NCBI GenBank assembly: GCA_030550555.1
Contig: JAUQPD010000007.1
Location: 81,563 to 132,470 of the forward strand
DNA: 50,908 nucleotides
Source of the DNA: Thermodesulfobacteriota bacterium
GTDB lineage: Bacteria; Desulfobacterota; Thermodesulfobacteria; Thermodesulfobacteriales; Thermodesulfobacteriaceae
Direction: 5' to 3'
In this document: piece after piece, positions 1-10,330 of the stretch
Layout of the letters: each line of letters opens with the position of its first letter
Position numbering within the stretch: the stretch's first letter is position 1
Position numbers and translations under genes: made by a program
Notes under the pieces: model-generated
Told to the model about the DNA's origin: nothing
Databases searched by the model: none
Seen by the model: the letters and a program-made list of their open reading frames with translations, nothing else

Positions 1-3000
1 AATGTTTTGTAGTATTCCTGTAGAGGTGCGTAGGAGAAGCTTTTTTGTTTTAGTTTCTTTATACTGCATACCATTGCTCTTGCCCCTGATATAGTTGTAG
101 CATAAGGGATATCTAATTCAAGGGCATGTCTTCTTATAAGATAGGCATCTAATTTGCTAACTTTACCTTTAGCGGTATTTATCATGAGGGCGATTTCTTT
201 GTTTTTAATGTAGTCAAGAATATTTGGACGTATTCCCTCTGATATTTTTGGAATTTCTTTTACTCTTATACCACATTCTCTGAGGTATTTTGCTGTTCCA
301 GAGGTTGCTAAGATCTCAAAATTCATTTCCTCAAGCTTTTTAGCGATATCTACTACTTCTGGTTTATCCTCGTCTTTTACTGAGATAAAAACTTTTCCAG
401 AAAGTGGAAGTTTCATCCCAGCTGCAAATTGAGCTTTTGCGTAAGCAAGGGAGGGATCCCAATCTATCCCCATAACTTCTCCGGTAGATTTCATTTCAGG
501 TCCAAGTATTACATCCACTCCAGGAAATCTCTTAAAGGGGAAAACGACCTCTTTAACGGAGTAGTATTTGGGGATAATCTCTTTAGTGAAACCAAGATCC
601 TCTAAAGTCTCACCAAGCATTATCCATGTTGCAAGTTTTGCTAATGGAACACCTATAGCTTTTGAGACAAAAGGAACGGTTCTTGATGCCCGTGGGTTTA
701 CTTCAAGAACGTAGAGTTCATCATCCTTTATGGCAAATTGAATATTTATTAAACCTCTTACTTCAAGCTCCATGGCTAAACTATATGTCGCAGATCTTAT
801 TTCATCGAGTATTTTTTTTGAAAGGTGGACAGGAGGTAAGACACAGGCTGAATCTCCAGAATGAATACCTGCCTCTTCAATATGCTCCATAATCCCACCA
901 ATTACGACCCTTTCACCATCACAAATTGCATCTACGTCAACCTCAGTGGCATCTTCAAGAAATTTATCTATTAACACTGGGTGCTTTGGATTAATCTTAA
1001 CTGCGGTCTCTATATAGTTAGCAAGTTCATCTTCGGAATACACTATTCTCATGGCTCTCCCACCAAGAACGTAGGAAGGCCTAATAAGGACAGGAAATCC
1101 TATTTTCTTTGCTACTGAAAAGGCCTCATCAGCTGTAAAGGCAATTCCAGCTAAAGGTCTTTTTAGACCAAGTTTTTGTAAGAGAGCATCAAATTTCTCT
1201 CTGTCTTCTGCTCTATCTATGTTGAGTGGAGAGGTTCCAAGAATCCGTACTCCTGCCCTATAGAGAGGCATTGCTAAATTCAAAGGAGTTTGTCCACCAA
1301 ATTGAACAATCACACCTTCTGGCTCTTCCTCTTCATAAATGTTAAGAACATGCTCAAAAGTAAGAGGTTCAAAATAAAGTCTTGAAGAAACATCATAGTC
1401 TGTAGAGACAGTCTCGGGATTTGAGTTTATCATAATAGCATCATATCCCCTTTCTCTTAGAGCCTTTATGGCATGGACACAGCAATAGTCAAATTCAATT
1501 CCCTGCCCTATTCTATTTGGACCACCGCCAATTATGATGACTTTTTTCTTCTTACTAAGCTTTGCTCTAGATTCATTTTCAACTTCATAGGTTGAGTAAT
1601 AATAGGGCGTGTAGGCTTCAAATTCTCCTGCACAGGTGTCAATAAGTTTGTAGGTAGGTAAGATGTTCAAGGATTTGCGGTAATTTCTCACTTCCTCCTC
1701 TTTTGTTTTGGTGAGAAAGGCAATTTGGCGATCAGTAAATCCCATTTGCTTTAGCTCAAGAACCTCATCATAGGTGAGAGACTCTAGTTTTCTTCCCTTA
1801 ATTGATTCACTTACATCAAATAGCTCCTTTAGATGATAGAGAAACCATGGATCAATCCAGCTGTATTTGTAGATCTCTTCAATAGTAAATCCTGCTTTAA
1901 AGGCCTCTCTAATATAAAAGAGTCTCTGACTATTGGGTCTTGCTAACTTTTCAATAATGAGTTCTCTTGGGAGGATCTCATCAAAGTCTGAGGGGGATTT
2001 TCCATCTGCACCAAATCCTGCCCTTCCAATTTCAAGTCCTGCAATCGCTTTCTGCAGAGCCTCTTTAAAGGTCCTACCAATTGCCATCACTTCTCCTACT
2101 GATCTCATGGAGGTAGTGAGTTCATCTTTACATTCAGGAAACTTTTCAAAGGTATATCTGGGTATCTTAACAACTACATAGTCAATGGTAGGCTCAAAGG
2201 CAGCCCGAGTTTCCTTCGTGATGTCATTAGCCAGTTCATCTAAGGTATAGCCAATTGCAAGTTTGGCTGCTATTTTGGCTATCGGATATCCTGTTGCCTT
2301 GCTTGCAAGGGCAGAGGAGCGAGAGACCCTAGGGTTCATCTCTATGACCACAATCTCTCCTGTTTTCGGATTGACTGCGAATTGAATATTGGAACCACCT
2401 GTTTCTACTCCAATCTCCCTTATAACCGCCTGGGCAGAACTTCTCATAATTTGATATTCTCTATCGGTCAGAGTTTGTGCTGGAGCTACAGTAATGGAGT
2501 CACCTGTGTGAACCCCCATTGGATCAAAGTTTTCAATTGAACATATAATTACCACATTATCCTTAAAATCCCTCATCACTTCAAGCTCATACTCTTTCCA
2601 TCCAAGAACTGATTCCTCGAGCATTACCTGATGAATTAGCGAGGCTTCAAGCCCTGCAGAAACGATTTCTCTTAACTCCTCAATATTGTAGGCTATTCCT
2701 CCACCTGTGCCTCCGAGAGTAAAGCTCGGACGAACAATAACAGGAAAACCTAAGTCTTTAACTGCCTTTTCAGCTTCAGCAACAGAATGCACAATGTAGC
2801 TTTTGGGGACTTTCAGGCCAATATTTTCCATTGCCTTTCTAAATAATTCTCTACTTTCTGCCTTCTCAATGGCTGATGCCTTTGCTCCAATTAACTCTAC
2901 ATTGTATTTCTCAAGAACTCCTTTCCTGGCAAGAGCAAAGGCAATATTCAGCCCTGTTTGGCCTCCAAGTGTTGGGAGAAGAGCATCTGGTCTTTCCTCT

Positions 3001-3236
3001 TTAATAATATACTCCACCACCTCTGGCAGTAGGGGCTCAATATAAGTTCGATCTGCCATCTCAGGATCAGTCATAATGGTTGCTGGATTAGAGTTAATAA
3101 GCACTATTTCATAACCCTCTTCTCTCAAAGCCTTACAAGCCTGACTTCCAGAGTAATCAAACTCACAGGCCTGACCAATAACAATCGGCCCCGAACCAAT
3201 TATTAAAATCTTCTTTATATCAACTCGCTTAGGCAT
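1..3236 (-). CDS. carB: Carbamoyl-phosphate synthase large subunit (3' end cut by window edge)
   Basis: Makes carbamoyl phosphate from bicarbonate, ammonia (delivered by CarA) and two ATP, for arginine and pyrimidine synthesis in the cytoplasm. Reading the minus strand from the ATG at 3236 gives [20 protein letters not shown], then [12 protein letters not shown], the typical CarB N-terminus. The frame is open at the window edge after about 1,078 codons, close to the usual full length, and the last residues (PLQEYYKT) resemble the normal CarB tail, so the stop should lie just outside. An AGGAGG-like site precedes the ATG. It lies 56 bp behind the ppiD-like gene and probably shares its promoter. 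carA is not in view. I checked the frame at both ends, not every codon. Confidence 0.95.
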   Translation of the reverse strand, partial: MPKRVDIKKILIIGSGPIVIGQACEFDYSGSQACKALREEGYEIVLINSNPATIMTDPEMADRTYIEPLLPEVVEYIIKEERPDALLPTLGGQTGLNIAFALARKGVLEKYNVELIGAKASAIEKAESRELFRKAMENIGLKVPKSYIVHSVAEAEKAVKDLGFPVIVRPSFTLGGTGGGIAYNIEELREIVSAGLEASLIHQVMLEESVLGWKEYELEVMRDFKDNVVIICSIENFDPMGVHTGDSITVAPAQTLTDREYQIMRSSAQAVIREIGVETGGSNIQFAVNPKTGEIVVIEMNPRVSRSSALASKATGYPIAKIAAKLAIGYTLDELANDITKETRAAFEPTIDYVVVKIPRYTFEKFPECKDELTTSMRSVGEVMAIGRTFKEALQKAIAGLEIGRAGFGADGKSPSDFDEILPRELIIEKLARPNSQRLFYIREAFKAGFTIEEIYKYSWIDPWFLYHLKELFDVSESIKGRKLESLTYDEVLELKQMGFTDRQIAFLTKTKEEEVRNYRKSLNILPTYKLIDTCAGEFEAYTPYYYSTYEVENESRAKLSKKKKVIIIGGGPNRIGQGIEFDYCCVHAIKALRERGYDAIMINSNPETVSTDYDVSSRLYFEPLTFEHVLNIYEEEEPEGVIVQFGGQTPLNLAMPLYRAGVRILGTSPLNIDRAEDREKFDALLQKLGLKRPLAGIAFTADEAFSVAKKIGFPVLIRPSYVLGGRAMRIVYSEDELANYIETAVKINPKHPVLIDKFLEDATEVDVDAICDGERVVIGGIMEHIEEAGIHSGDSACVLPPVHLSKKILDEIRSATYSLAMELEVRGLINIQFAIKDDELYVLEVNPRASRTVPFVSKAIGVPLAKLATWIMLGETLEDLGFTKEIIPKYYSVKEVVFPFKRFPGVDVILGPEMKSTGEVMGIDWDPSLAYAKAQFAAGMKLPLSGKVFISVKDEDKPEVVDIAKKLEEMNFEILATSGTAKYLRECGIRVKEIPKISEGIRPNILDYIKNKEIALMINTAKGKVSKLDAYLIRRHALELDIPYATTISGARAMVCSIKKLKQKSFSYAPLQEYYKT

Positions 3237-3292
3237 GCTCCCTCCTTTTCTAAATTCCTTTTTTGTTTCATATTAATGTCACTTGAATATTT

Positions 3293-5086
3293 CTAAAGTT
3301 GCTGAAATATTGGATAGATTTTTACTTTGGCTTTACTTCGTTCCTTTTGGAGTAAATCCATCCAAGATTTGTATCGCTTATATTCAAGGAGTATCTGACG
3401 ATAGATTATTTTTTCCTCATCCTCAGGTTTTTCAGTAGGATCCTCTATCGAGAGAATAGCAAACATCTTGAGATCTCTCCCCATCCAGCTATAACTCTCA
3501 ATAAGGCCTGGAACACCTCTGTTGCTCAACATTTCTGGAAGATCTCTGCGCAAAGCCTTCATGGATTTAACTTGAAAACCTGCAAACTCAGCTAATCTCC
3601 TTAGGTCTCTCTCATTTTTCGATTTATTGATGAACTCTTGTGCCTTGGCCTCACAAAAGGTCTTAGCCTTTTCTGCAATGAAGTCTTCCTTAACCAGGTT
3701 TTTGGCCTCATTAAATGTCAAATTTCTCTTAGGTTGTTTTTCCAGTATCTGCACAATATATACTCCTCTCTCAGTCTCAATAGGAGGAAGGGTATCTCCT
3801 CTCTGCTTTTTAATTATGTTCTGAGCAATATCTCTTGACATAAAAAATTTTGAGAGTTCTTCAGTAGTCAGAAAGGAGGTTTCCTCAAGTTTGGAATTAT
3901 TTTTGTCTGCCCATTTAACTAGGCCATCCTCTGCAATTATCTTTGCAAAGAACTCGTTTGCTTTGGCCTTCACTCTCGCTTTTATCTTTTGTTCTTTTAA
4001 CTCTGAAAGAAGTCTTGAGCGAACCTCTTCGTATTTGAAATATCTCTCTGGTTTCACCTCCTCTATTCCGAGGATAAGATATCCATCTTTACCCTCAAGT
4101 GGACCGAGAATATCCCCAACCCTTGCCCCTCTAATGAGATTCTTCAGCTCCTCAGGAAGGACATCAACCTCTACCCATTCACCCTTTTGACCACTAAATC
4201 TGTCAAAATCTTTGAGCTCCTTAAGAGCAGTCCTGATTTCCCTTGCCCGATTAAGGGCTTCCTCCCCTTTTCCCACAATTAGGATCCTCCTAACTTTTAC
4301 CCTATAGGGTTCTTTGAATCGCTCTATATTTTCCTGATAGTAACGCTTTAATTCTTCTTCAGTTACCTCTACCTCACCTTTGTAGGGTATAAAAAAATAG
4401 GCTAGTTTGACTTTCTCATCTTCCACATATCTGTCCCTACGGGCATGAAAGAAACTCTCAAGCTCTCCTTCTGTCCATCTGACTTCTCTGGCACACACTG
4501 AAAAAGGTAGAGAAAGCTCTAAAACCTCAAGCTTCTGGTTTTGAAAATTATAGTAAGCATCAACTTCCATTTCTGAAACAATAATAGGTGCTGAGATAAG
4601 GTTTGCAAGCTTCTGTCTCAGTATGTCAGCTCTAATCAGTTTTTCAAAGGCCTTAGGGGTTAAATTCAAACTTCTAAGAAAAGACTGATATCTTGCAGGA
4701 TTAAAGCTTCCCTTTTCTTGAAAGGCAGGCGTATGAGTTATGGCAAGCTTAAGTTCTTCATCGGTAACCCTAATTCCGTATTTCTTTGCTATCTGTTCTA
4801 TAAGCTTTTGCTCAATTAGTTCTTCAAGAACAGTCTCCTTTAGTCTCATCTTTTGAAGGTCTTCCTGAGAAATATCTCCAAGAGTCTGTTTCAGTTGAGT
4901 ATACTTGAAATTATAATATTCTTGAAACTGTGAGAGAGTTATCTTGTCCCTGTTGACCTCTGCCACAATTTCCTTGCGATAGTCTGTAAAGGAGCCAATT
5001 CCCCAAAAAACGAAAACTATGATAATTACTGCAAGGAAAATCTTTCCGAAGACTGAACTTACACTCTTTCGAAGGAAGTCAAACAT
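3293..5086 (-). CDS. ppiD: SurA_N/PpiD-type periplasmic peptidyl-prolyl isomerase/chaperone
   Basis: Membrane-anchored folding factor for exported proteins. The 597-residue product has a short cytoplasmic N-terminus, one hydrophobic anchor at about residues 13-33 (KIFLAVIIIVFVFWGIGSF), a SurA_N-like helical region (about 40-190) with the usual EVNRDKIT entry, and a middle segment (about 260-350) resembling a degenerate parvulin domain (VRRILIVGKGEE...GPLEGKDGYLILG). That matches PpiD topology, an N-terminal anchor with a periplasmic body. PpiD parvulin domains are often inactive, so a chaperone role is more likely than catalysis. It starts at ATG 5086, about 20 nt after the predicted transcription start, and heads a likely two-gene unit with carB. 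The family is clear; the exact orthology to E. coli PpiD is inference. Confidence 0.85.
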   Translation of the reverse strand: MFDFLRKSVSSVFGKIFLAVIIIVFVFWGIGSFTDYRKEIVAEVNRDKITLSQFQEYYNFKYTQLKQTLGDISQEDLQKMRLKETVLEELIEQKLIEQIAKKYGIRVTDEELKLAITHTPAFQEKGSFNPARYQSFLRSLNLTPKAFEKLIRADILRQKLANLISAPIIVSEMEVDAYYNFQNQKLEVLELSLPFSVCAREVRWTEGELESFFHARRDRYVEDEKVKLAYFFIPYKGEVEVTEEELKRYYQENIERFKEPYRVKVRRILIVGKGEEALNRAREIRTALKELKDFDRFSGQKGEWVEVDVLPEELKNLIRGARVGDILGPLEGKDGYLILGIEEVKPERYFKYEEVRSRLLSELKEQKIKARVKAKANEFFAKIIAEDGLVKWADKNNSKLEETSFLTTEELSKFFMSRDIAQNIIKKQRGDTLPPIETERGVYIVQILEKQPKRNLTFNEAKNLVKEDFIAEKAKTFCEAKAQEFINKSKNERDLRRLAEFAGFQVKSMKALRRDLPEMLSNRGVPGLIESYSWMGRDLKMFAILSIEDPTEKPEDEEKIIYRQILLEYKRYKSWMDLLQKERSKAKVKIYPIFQQL

Positions 5087-5112
5087 GGGTTCTTGGTAGG
5101 ATAATTTTTGAT

Positions 5113-5140
5113 AGTATACCAGAGTAGTTTTCTAAATCAA
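5113..5140 (-). promoter_or_regulatory. Sigma70-type promoter for ppiD-carB with extended -10
   Basis: On the minus strand TTGATT (5140-5135) is followed after 16 bp by TATACT (5118-5113). TGG lies immediately upstream of the -10, giving an extended -10 element. The predicted start near 5106 leaves a leader of about 20 nt before the ATG at 5086. Confidence 0.6.
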
Positions 5141-5176
5141 TAGGCTTTTCCCATAGCTCATTAGAATCCTCTCTTC

Positions 5177-5205
5177 TTGATGTTTTATTTAATTGGATTT
5201 AAATT
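5177..5205 (+). promoter_or_regulatory. Candidate promoter for rel/spoT
   Basis: TTGATG (5177-5182), a 17 bp spacer and TAAATT (5200-5205). The same -10 hexamer with a 17 bp spacer recurs upstream of the Re-citrate synthase gene. The expected transcription start (about 5211-5214) sits on the ATG at 5215, and no Shine-Dalgarno is visible, which would make the mRNA leaderless or nearly so. Confidence 0.4.
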
Positions 5206-5214
5206 TAAAATTAT

Positions 5215-7410
5215 ATGAAAAATAATAGCCAAGTGACCATTGGGAAAATCCTTGATCAAATCCAAAGCTACCTTCCTGGAGCTAATACCTATCTTGTAGA
5301 AAAGGCCTATGTCTGGGCAGCCAAACTCCATGAAGGTCAGGTTAGAAAATCTGGTGAACCCTATCTATCCCATCCCATGGAAGTAGCCTACATCCTTGCC
5401 CAAATGAAAATGGACATACCCACTATCTCTGCAGGGTTCCTACATGACGTAGTCGAAGACTGCAAAGTCTCCATAGAAGAAATTAAGAAGGAATTCGGAG
5501 AAGAGGTAGCTTACATAGTTGAAGGAGTTACAAAGCTTGAAAACCTCCCTGCCCATTCTGACAAGATTACCAAACAAGCCGAAAACTTGCGAAAGATTCT
5601 TCTTGCAATGGCAAAAGACCTCAGAGTTATCATTGTTAAACTTGCTGACAGACTTCACAACATGAGAACCTTAAGCTCCATGCCAGAACATAAACAAAAG
5701 CGAATTGCCCAAGAAACTTTAGAAATCTACGCTCCTCTTGCTGGAAGGCTTGGGATAGACTGGGTAAAGACTGAGCTAGAAGATCTCGCTTTTAAGTATC
5801 TCTATCCTGATATATATGAAAAGCTTCGCACCGAAGTTCAAAAAAGAATTGAAGCCTCAACTGATTTCGTAGAGAAAGTAAAAACAATACTCAATGATAT
5901 CCTCAAAAGACACTCTATAGAAGGAAGAGTTCTCGGAAGAGTTAAACATCTCTACAGCGTATATAGAAAACTTCAAAAATATAACTTAACAATTGATGAT
6001 TTAGACCAGATCTATGACCTATTTGGTTTCAGAATTATCGTTAAGACAGTTGAAGACTGTTATAAAACTTTAGGTATTGTTCACGCTCACTGGAAGCCTG
6101 TACCTGGACGTTTCAAAGATTATATAAGTCTACCTAAACCTAACATGTATCAAAGTCTTCATACAACAGTTGTAGGCCCAGATGGGAAGAAAATTGAAAT
6201 CCAAATCCGTACTGAAGAGATGGATAAAATTGCAAATGAAGGAATCGCTGCCCATTTTCTATATAAAGAAGGAAATATTATTGATTCTTCAAAGTATAAA
6301 CAATTTGAATGGATTGCAAAACTTATCGAACTCCAAAAGGAACTACAAAATCCTAGAGAATTTCTTGAATCTCTAAAATTAGATCTCTTTCCAGAGGAGA
6401 TCTACGTATTTACTCCAAAGGGTGATGTCATTGTTCTTCCTGCTGAATCTACTCCAGTAGATTTTGCTTATGCTATACACACTGAAATAGGTCATCGCTG
6501 TGTAAGAGCCTACGTAAATGAAAAGCTTGTTCCACTTGATTATAAATTGCAGACAGGGGATGTAGTTAGAATTGAGACCTCTCCCCATCAGAAACCAAGT
6601 CGTGATTGGCTAAAGTTTGTAAAGACAAGTAGAGCTCGCTCAAGAATTAAACAATGGTTTAAACAAGAAGAGAGAGAAAGACAAATTACTCTGGGATTGG
6701 AATTACTCAATCGTGAATTTAAGAAGTATAACCTCCATCTCAACGAATTAATAAAAAACCAGGTCTTCCCAGAACTTCTCCAAAAATTAAATGCCAAAAA
6801 TGAGGAGGAGCTTTTTATCCAGATTGCTCTTGGAAAAGTCTCTGCAAAGTATGTGCTAAAGCTTCTTAGTGAATTAACCAAAGGTGCCTTTAAGATTGAG
6901 GAAGAACCGTCCCATGAATTCATAACATACAGAAAGACACATGAAACAAGAAGCACTGAATTCAAACCTACCCTTAGCTTAGGGAATGATCGGCTATCAG
7001 ACCTACTCTTCCATCTTGCTCAGTGTTGTAGACCTATTCCAGGCGATGAGGTTGTTGGTTACATCACCAGAGGAAAGGGGATCTCAGTACACAGAGCAGA
7101 CTGTCCCAATCTCAAAGACCTTGACCCTGAGAGGATAATAGAGGTTAAATGGGAAAAGCCAGATGGCAGGGTCTACCCTGCACATATCTATGTTGTCTCC
7201 CTTGACAGAAAGGGACTGCTTGCTAGCGTGTCATCCGCTATAGCAAGTGCAGAGGGAAATATCCTTAAGGCTGAAGTAAGGACAACTTCAGATAAAAAGG
7301 CCTACTTTGATCTATACATAGAGGTAACAGACAAGGCCCATTTAGATAGGGTCATCACGAATATAACGAAAGTCGAGGGAGTTCTACAGGTTGAAAGAAA
7401 ACTTGTTTAA
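5215..7410 (+). CDS. rel: Bifunctional (p)ppGpp synthetase/hydrolase (RelA/SpoT family)
   Basis: Makes and degrades the stringent-response alarmone (p)ppGpp. The 731-residue protein has the full Rel architecture. The N-terminal HD hydrolase domain shows H53, H77-D78, E81-D82, D145 and N149. The synthetase domain carries RFKD at 299-302, the signature of bifunctional enzymes (RelA-type synthetase-only proteins have an acidic version). A TGS domain follows at about 390-455, a CCRPIPGDEVVGYITRGKG zinc-finger-like region at about 610-630, and an ACT domain at about 655-731. Intact HD residues argue that hydrolysis is active. No ribosome-binding site precedes the ATG; GTG at 5233 is in frame but no better. 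The stop overlaps the convergent rpmB stop. It is probably the only long Rel of this organism (inference). Confidence 0.96.
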   Translation: MKNNSQVTIGKILDQIQSYLPGANTYLVEKAYVWAAKLHEGQVRKSGEPYLSHPMEVAYILAQMKMDIPTISAGFLHDVVEDCKVSIEEIKKEFGEEVAYIVEGVTKLENLPAHSDKITKQAENLRKILLAMAKDLRVIIVKLADRLHNMRTLSSMPEHKQKRIAQETLEIYAPLAGRLGIDWVKTELEDLAFKYLYPDIYEKLRTEVQKRIEASTDFVEKVKTILNDILKRHSIEGRVLGRVKHLYSVYRKLQKYNLTIDDLDQIYDLFGFRIIVKTVEDCYKTLGIVHAHWKPVPGRFKDYISLPKPNMYQSLHTTVVGPDGKKIEIQIRTEEMDKIANEGIAAHFLYKEGNIIDSSKYKQFEWIAKLIELQKELQNPREFLESLKLDLFPEEIYVFTPKGDVIVLPAESTPVDFAYAIHTEIGHRCVRAYVNEKLVPLDYKLQTGDVVRIETSPHQKPSRDWLKFVKTSRARSRIKQWFKQEERERQITLGLELLNREFKKYNLHLNELIKNQVFPELLQKLNAKNEEELFIQIALGKVSAKYVLKLLSELTKGAFKIEEEPSHEFITYRKTHETRSTEFKPTLSLGNDRLSDLLFHLAQCCRPIPGDEVVGYITRGKGISVHRADCPNLKDLDPERIIEVKWEKPDGRVYPAHIYVVSLDRKGLLASVSSAIASAEGNILKAEVRTTSDKKAYFDLYIEVTDKAHLDRVITNITKVEGVLQVERKLV

Positions 7411-7604
7411 CTCACTGCCTTTTGAATTTTACCAGCCTTTATACAACGGGTACAGACCCGCATCCTTCTAACTTCACCATTAGGAAGTCTTACCCGAACT
7501 CTCTGTAGGTTAGGATACCACCACCTGCTTGACCTTTTTCCAGAGTGACTAACTTGATTCCCACAGAATGGTCTCTTTCCACAGATCTCACAAACTCTTG
7601 CCAT
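7407..7604 (-). CDS. rpmB: 50S ribosomal protein L28
   Basis: Small basic protein of the large ribosomal subunit. MARVCEICGKRP is the classical L28 opening, and a Cys pair (CEIC) plus a second pair near the C-terminus (CTRC) form a zinc-ribbon-type L28. I chose the internal ATG at 7604 (65 residues) over the longer frame starting at 7637, because an AGGGGGAAAGAG ribosome-binding site lies just before it and the extra 11 residues are not part of the family. It lies 68 bp after bamA at the end of the long minus-strand gene run, an unusual place for L28, which often pairs with rpmG. Its stop shares TTTAA with the convergent rel stop. Confidence 0.95.
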   Translation of the reverse strand: MARVCEICGKRPFCGNQVSHSGKRSSRWWYPNLQRVRVRLPNGEVRRMRVCTRCIKAGKIQKAVS

Positions 7605-7672
7605 CTCTCTTTCCCCCTGTGAAGGATTGACTGCCAAAATATAATTCAGCTTTTTACTTTTGCAAGAATAAC

Positions 7673-10321
7673 TTAGAAGAACCCTCCTATCTGAAAGTTG
7701 AGATTACTCTTATCTTCGCCAGGTTTTTTATCAATATTATAGCCCCATTCAATTCTCAAGGGACCTAATGGTGATAACCAGCGGACACCCAATCCAATAC
7801 TTTTCCTAATCTCCGAGGTATCAAACTTGTATTTTTGACTCCACACTGTGCCCATATCATAAAAAACTACACCCTGTAAATTTATAGCAGAGATCAACGG
7901 AAAAAGAATTTCAAACTGGTTGTAGAACATACGTGTTCCACCTATTCTTTCCTTTGTAGTTTCATCTCTTGGAGAAATATCACCATATTTATATCCCCTT
8001 ACCGAGGATATACCACCAAGGAAAAATCTCTCATATACAGGAACCTTAGTAGCAGATCCCTCTGTAATATACCCATACCCCAAAACTACATGACCAGTAA
8101 GTTTCCTGATAGGAAAATAGACCTGATGTTCTGCGGTAAATTTGAGAAATCTGGCATCTCCTCCCAGAAAACCTCCAGCATAACTAAGACCTAACTCATG
8201 ATACCAACCCTTTGTAGGCATAAAGAAGCGATTTCTTGAGTCGTAAACAACTCCAGTTTCAAAGGAACTGGTTACGTGAATTTTAGCTGACTCCTTAATT
8301 ATATAGGAAGCATTCTCTGCAATATCCTTTAACACCGAGTCGTCATATCTATAACCAATATAAGCAGAAAGATTGGGTGTAAAAATGTAACCAAATCGTA
8401 AAGAGCCACCAGAACTGTCCTTCGTAAAATCGTCATACTTAGTTACGTAGTCATATAGAGACCAACCAAGGGAGTAACGAGTATCTCTGAAATAGGGATC
8501 AAAGAAGTTGATAGCATATCTACTGGAGCGAGTTCCAAGTTTTGCTGAGACACTCACTCTCTGTCCTTTTCCAAGCCAATTTCTCTGCGCAATTTCTGTC
8601 ATAAATACAAACTTCTCACTGGAGCTGTAGGCTGCACCTATACTAAAGGTCCCTGTTAAAGCCTCCTTTACCTTTACTTTTAGGTTTAACTCTTCCTCCT
8701 TTGCCCCTCTCTCTTTCTCAATCTTAACGTCTTCAAAAAATCCTAACCTGCGGAGCCTCTCTTCACTCTTTTCGAGCCTCTTACCAGAATAGGGCCAACC
8801 TTCTGCAATCAACAACTCTCTTCTGATGACTTTATCTCTTGTCTTTGTGTTACCCTCAATATCAATTCTGTTCACAAATACAACTGGTCCCTTCTCTACA
8901 CGAAAAATCACATCAAGTAGATTCTCCTCTCTAGCTCTCTCAAATTGAGTTAAAACCTTAGCATAGGCATAGCCATAGTCAGTGAAAAGATGGGTTATGA
9001 ATACTTCGTCCTCCCTTAGAGCACCGAGATTGAAGATCTTTCCAGGCTGAGTCTTTAGTTTTTTACGGATCTCCTCTTCTGGAAAAAGGTCCTGGACTAT
9101 CTTAATATCTCTAACCCTATATTGAGGCCCCTCTTCTATGGGGATCCTTATAATCACTCCATCCTCTTCTTCTATTACCTGTGGCTCGCCTACTTTGACC
9201 TCTAAGAAGCCCCTATTTTTGTAAGCTGTTTCAATCTTTCCAAGATCTCTATAGAGATAGGCCAAATTGTAGACCCCTGGTTCAGCCTTAGGCTCCGGCC
9301 CCATCATCACTGCAAGATATCGGAGATACTTTGTAATAGGTGTAAACAAGGATCTCTCAGAAACTGAGAGATATCCCTTCAACTCGCGTTCACTAAAAGC
9401 TCTATTTCCAACAAATTCTATACGCTTAATGTATTTTTTCTTTCCTTCTTTGATCTCGAAAATCAGATTAACCTGAGCAGGTGTGACAGGCTCAGTCCGA
9501 AGAGTTACTTCCGTGTTATGAAAACCCAGCTGTTCGTAATAGGCCTTTATGTTCTCAAGGGCTTTGTTTAATTTTTCTGGTGTTGGTATGTCTCCAGGTT
9601 TTAACTCTATAATCCTTGCAAGATCATCCTTTTTACCCTTCTTCAGTCCCTTAAAAGTTATCTCCTTTATGGAATCCCTTTCCTTTACTTTGTATACAAG
9701 TATGATTCCCCGTTCTCCTCTTTCTGTAAAAATCTCAATAGTCTCGAAATAACCAAGGCGATAAAGTCCTTTTAAATCATCATTCAGCCTCTTTAAATCA
9801 AGGGGCTCACCAGCCCTAATCTTCAGTCTTGGAAGTAAGATATCCTCACCCACTCTTCTGAGCCCCTCAAATCTTACTTTCTCAACATAGGGCCTTTCCC
9901 TGTATATTAAGTCAAACTCTCGCTCCGTAGCTCTAATAAGCTCCTCAATCTTTCCAACACTTCCAGTAACATAGAAATAGTAAGGAATCCCTCCTGGAAC
10001 AATGACTTTCCAGTCAATACTTAGGGCATCTCTGATAAGGGTCAGCGAGATCTCACCGATTCCAATATATTCCGCACTTCTTAAGAGACGAAGAGCGATT
10101 TCCTCACTCAAGGACCTTATCTCAAGCTGAAGATCTGAGGCTCCAGCCCTCTCTTGAAGAGCCTTGAGGTATTCTTTTAAAACTTCCTCTGCTCTAAGAT
10201 CTCCAAAGGTCTTTGTTCGATAAATGAGAATCCTTTCTGTCTTAGATGCATGACATTTAAAAAGAAAAACTGTTGAGTTGAAAACTATTAGAATCAAACT
10301 GAGAAAGAAAATTCTTAACAC
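7673..10321 (-). CDS. bamA: Outer membrane protein assembly factor BamA
   Basis: Central component of the beta-barrel assembly machine, in the outer membrane. The 882-residue protein opens with a signal peptide (about 1-26, ending CHA/SK). An extra N-terminal segment of about 110 residues follows, then five POTRA-like repeats starting near YVEKVRFEG, RDSIKEITFKG, KKYIKRIEFVGN, YRVRDIKIV and VFVNRIDIEGN. The 16-strand barrel domain contains the conserved VRGY motif of loop 6 and ends in a terminal phenylalanine (QIGGFF), the expected beta-signal. Translation starts at GTG 10321 with GAGGA six bases upstream. It follows lolD by 9 bp, so lipoprotein export and barrel assembly genes are co-transcribed. 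The N-terminal extension is longer than in enterobacterial BamA (about 800 residues) and its role is unknown. Confidence 0.95.
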   Translation of the reverse strand: MLRIFFLSLILIVFNSTVFLFKCHASKTERILIYRTKTFGDLRAEEVLKEYLKALQERAGASDLQLEIRSLSEEIALRLLRSAEYIGIGEISLTLIRDALSIDWKVIVPGGIPYYFYVTGSVGKIEELIRATEREFDLIYRERPYVEKVRFEGLRRVGEDILLPRLKIRAGEPLDLKRLNDDLKGLYRLGYFETIEIFTERGERGIILVYKVKERDSIKEITFKGLKKGKKDDLARIIELKPGDIPTPEKLNKALENIKAYYEQLGFHNTEVTLRTEPVTPAQVNLIFEIKEGKKKYIKRIEFVGNRAFSERELKGYLSVSERSLFTPITKYLRYLAVMMGPEPKAEPGVYNLAYLYRDLGKIETAYKNRGFLEVKVGEPQVIEEEDGVIIRIPIEEGPQYRVRDIKIVQDLFPEEEIRKKLKTQPGKIFNLGALREDEVFITHLFTDYGYAYAKVLTQFERAREENLLDVIFRVEKGPVVFVNRIDIEGNTKTRDKVIRRELLIAEGWPYSGKRLEKSEERLRRLGFFEDVKIEKERGAKEEELNLKVKVKEALTGTFSIGAAYSSSEKFVFMTEIAQRNWLGKGQRVSVSAKLGTRSSRYAINFFDPYFRDTRYSLGWSLYDYVTKYDDFTKDSSGGSLRFGYIFTPNLSAYIGYRYDDSVLKDIAENASYIIKESAKIHVTSSFETGVVYDSRNRFFMPTKGWYHELGLSYAGGFLGGDARFLKFTAEHQVYFPIRKLTGHVVLGYGYITEGSATKVPVYERFFLGGISSVRGYKYGDISPRDETTKERIGGTRMFYNQFEILFPLISAINLQGVVFYDMGTVWSQKYKFDTSEIRKSIGLGVRWLSPLGPLRIEWGYNIDKKPGEDKSNLNFQIGGFF

Positions 10322-10330
10322 AAGTTATCC

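Noticed and set aside
5087-5214. tRNA or small RNA in the ppiD-rel gap
   Set aside because: The gap is AT-rich with no cloverleaf or GC-rich stem; it is explained by two divergent promoters.
6588-6965. 125-codon frame antisense to rel
   Set aside because: Shadow of the conserved Rel coding region; composition is that of a reverse-complemented gene.
7605-7637. Eleven-codon N-terminal extension of rpmB
   Set aside because: L28 begins at MARVCEICGKRP, and the ribosome-binding site for that ATG lies within the extension.
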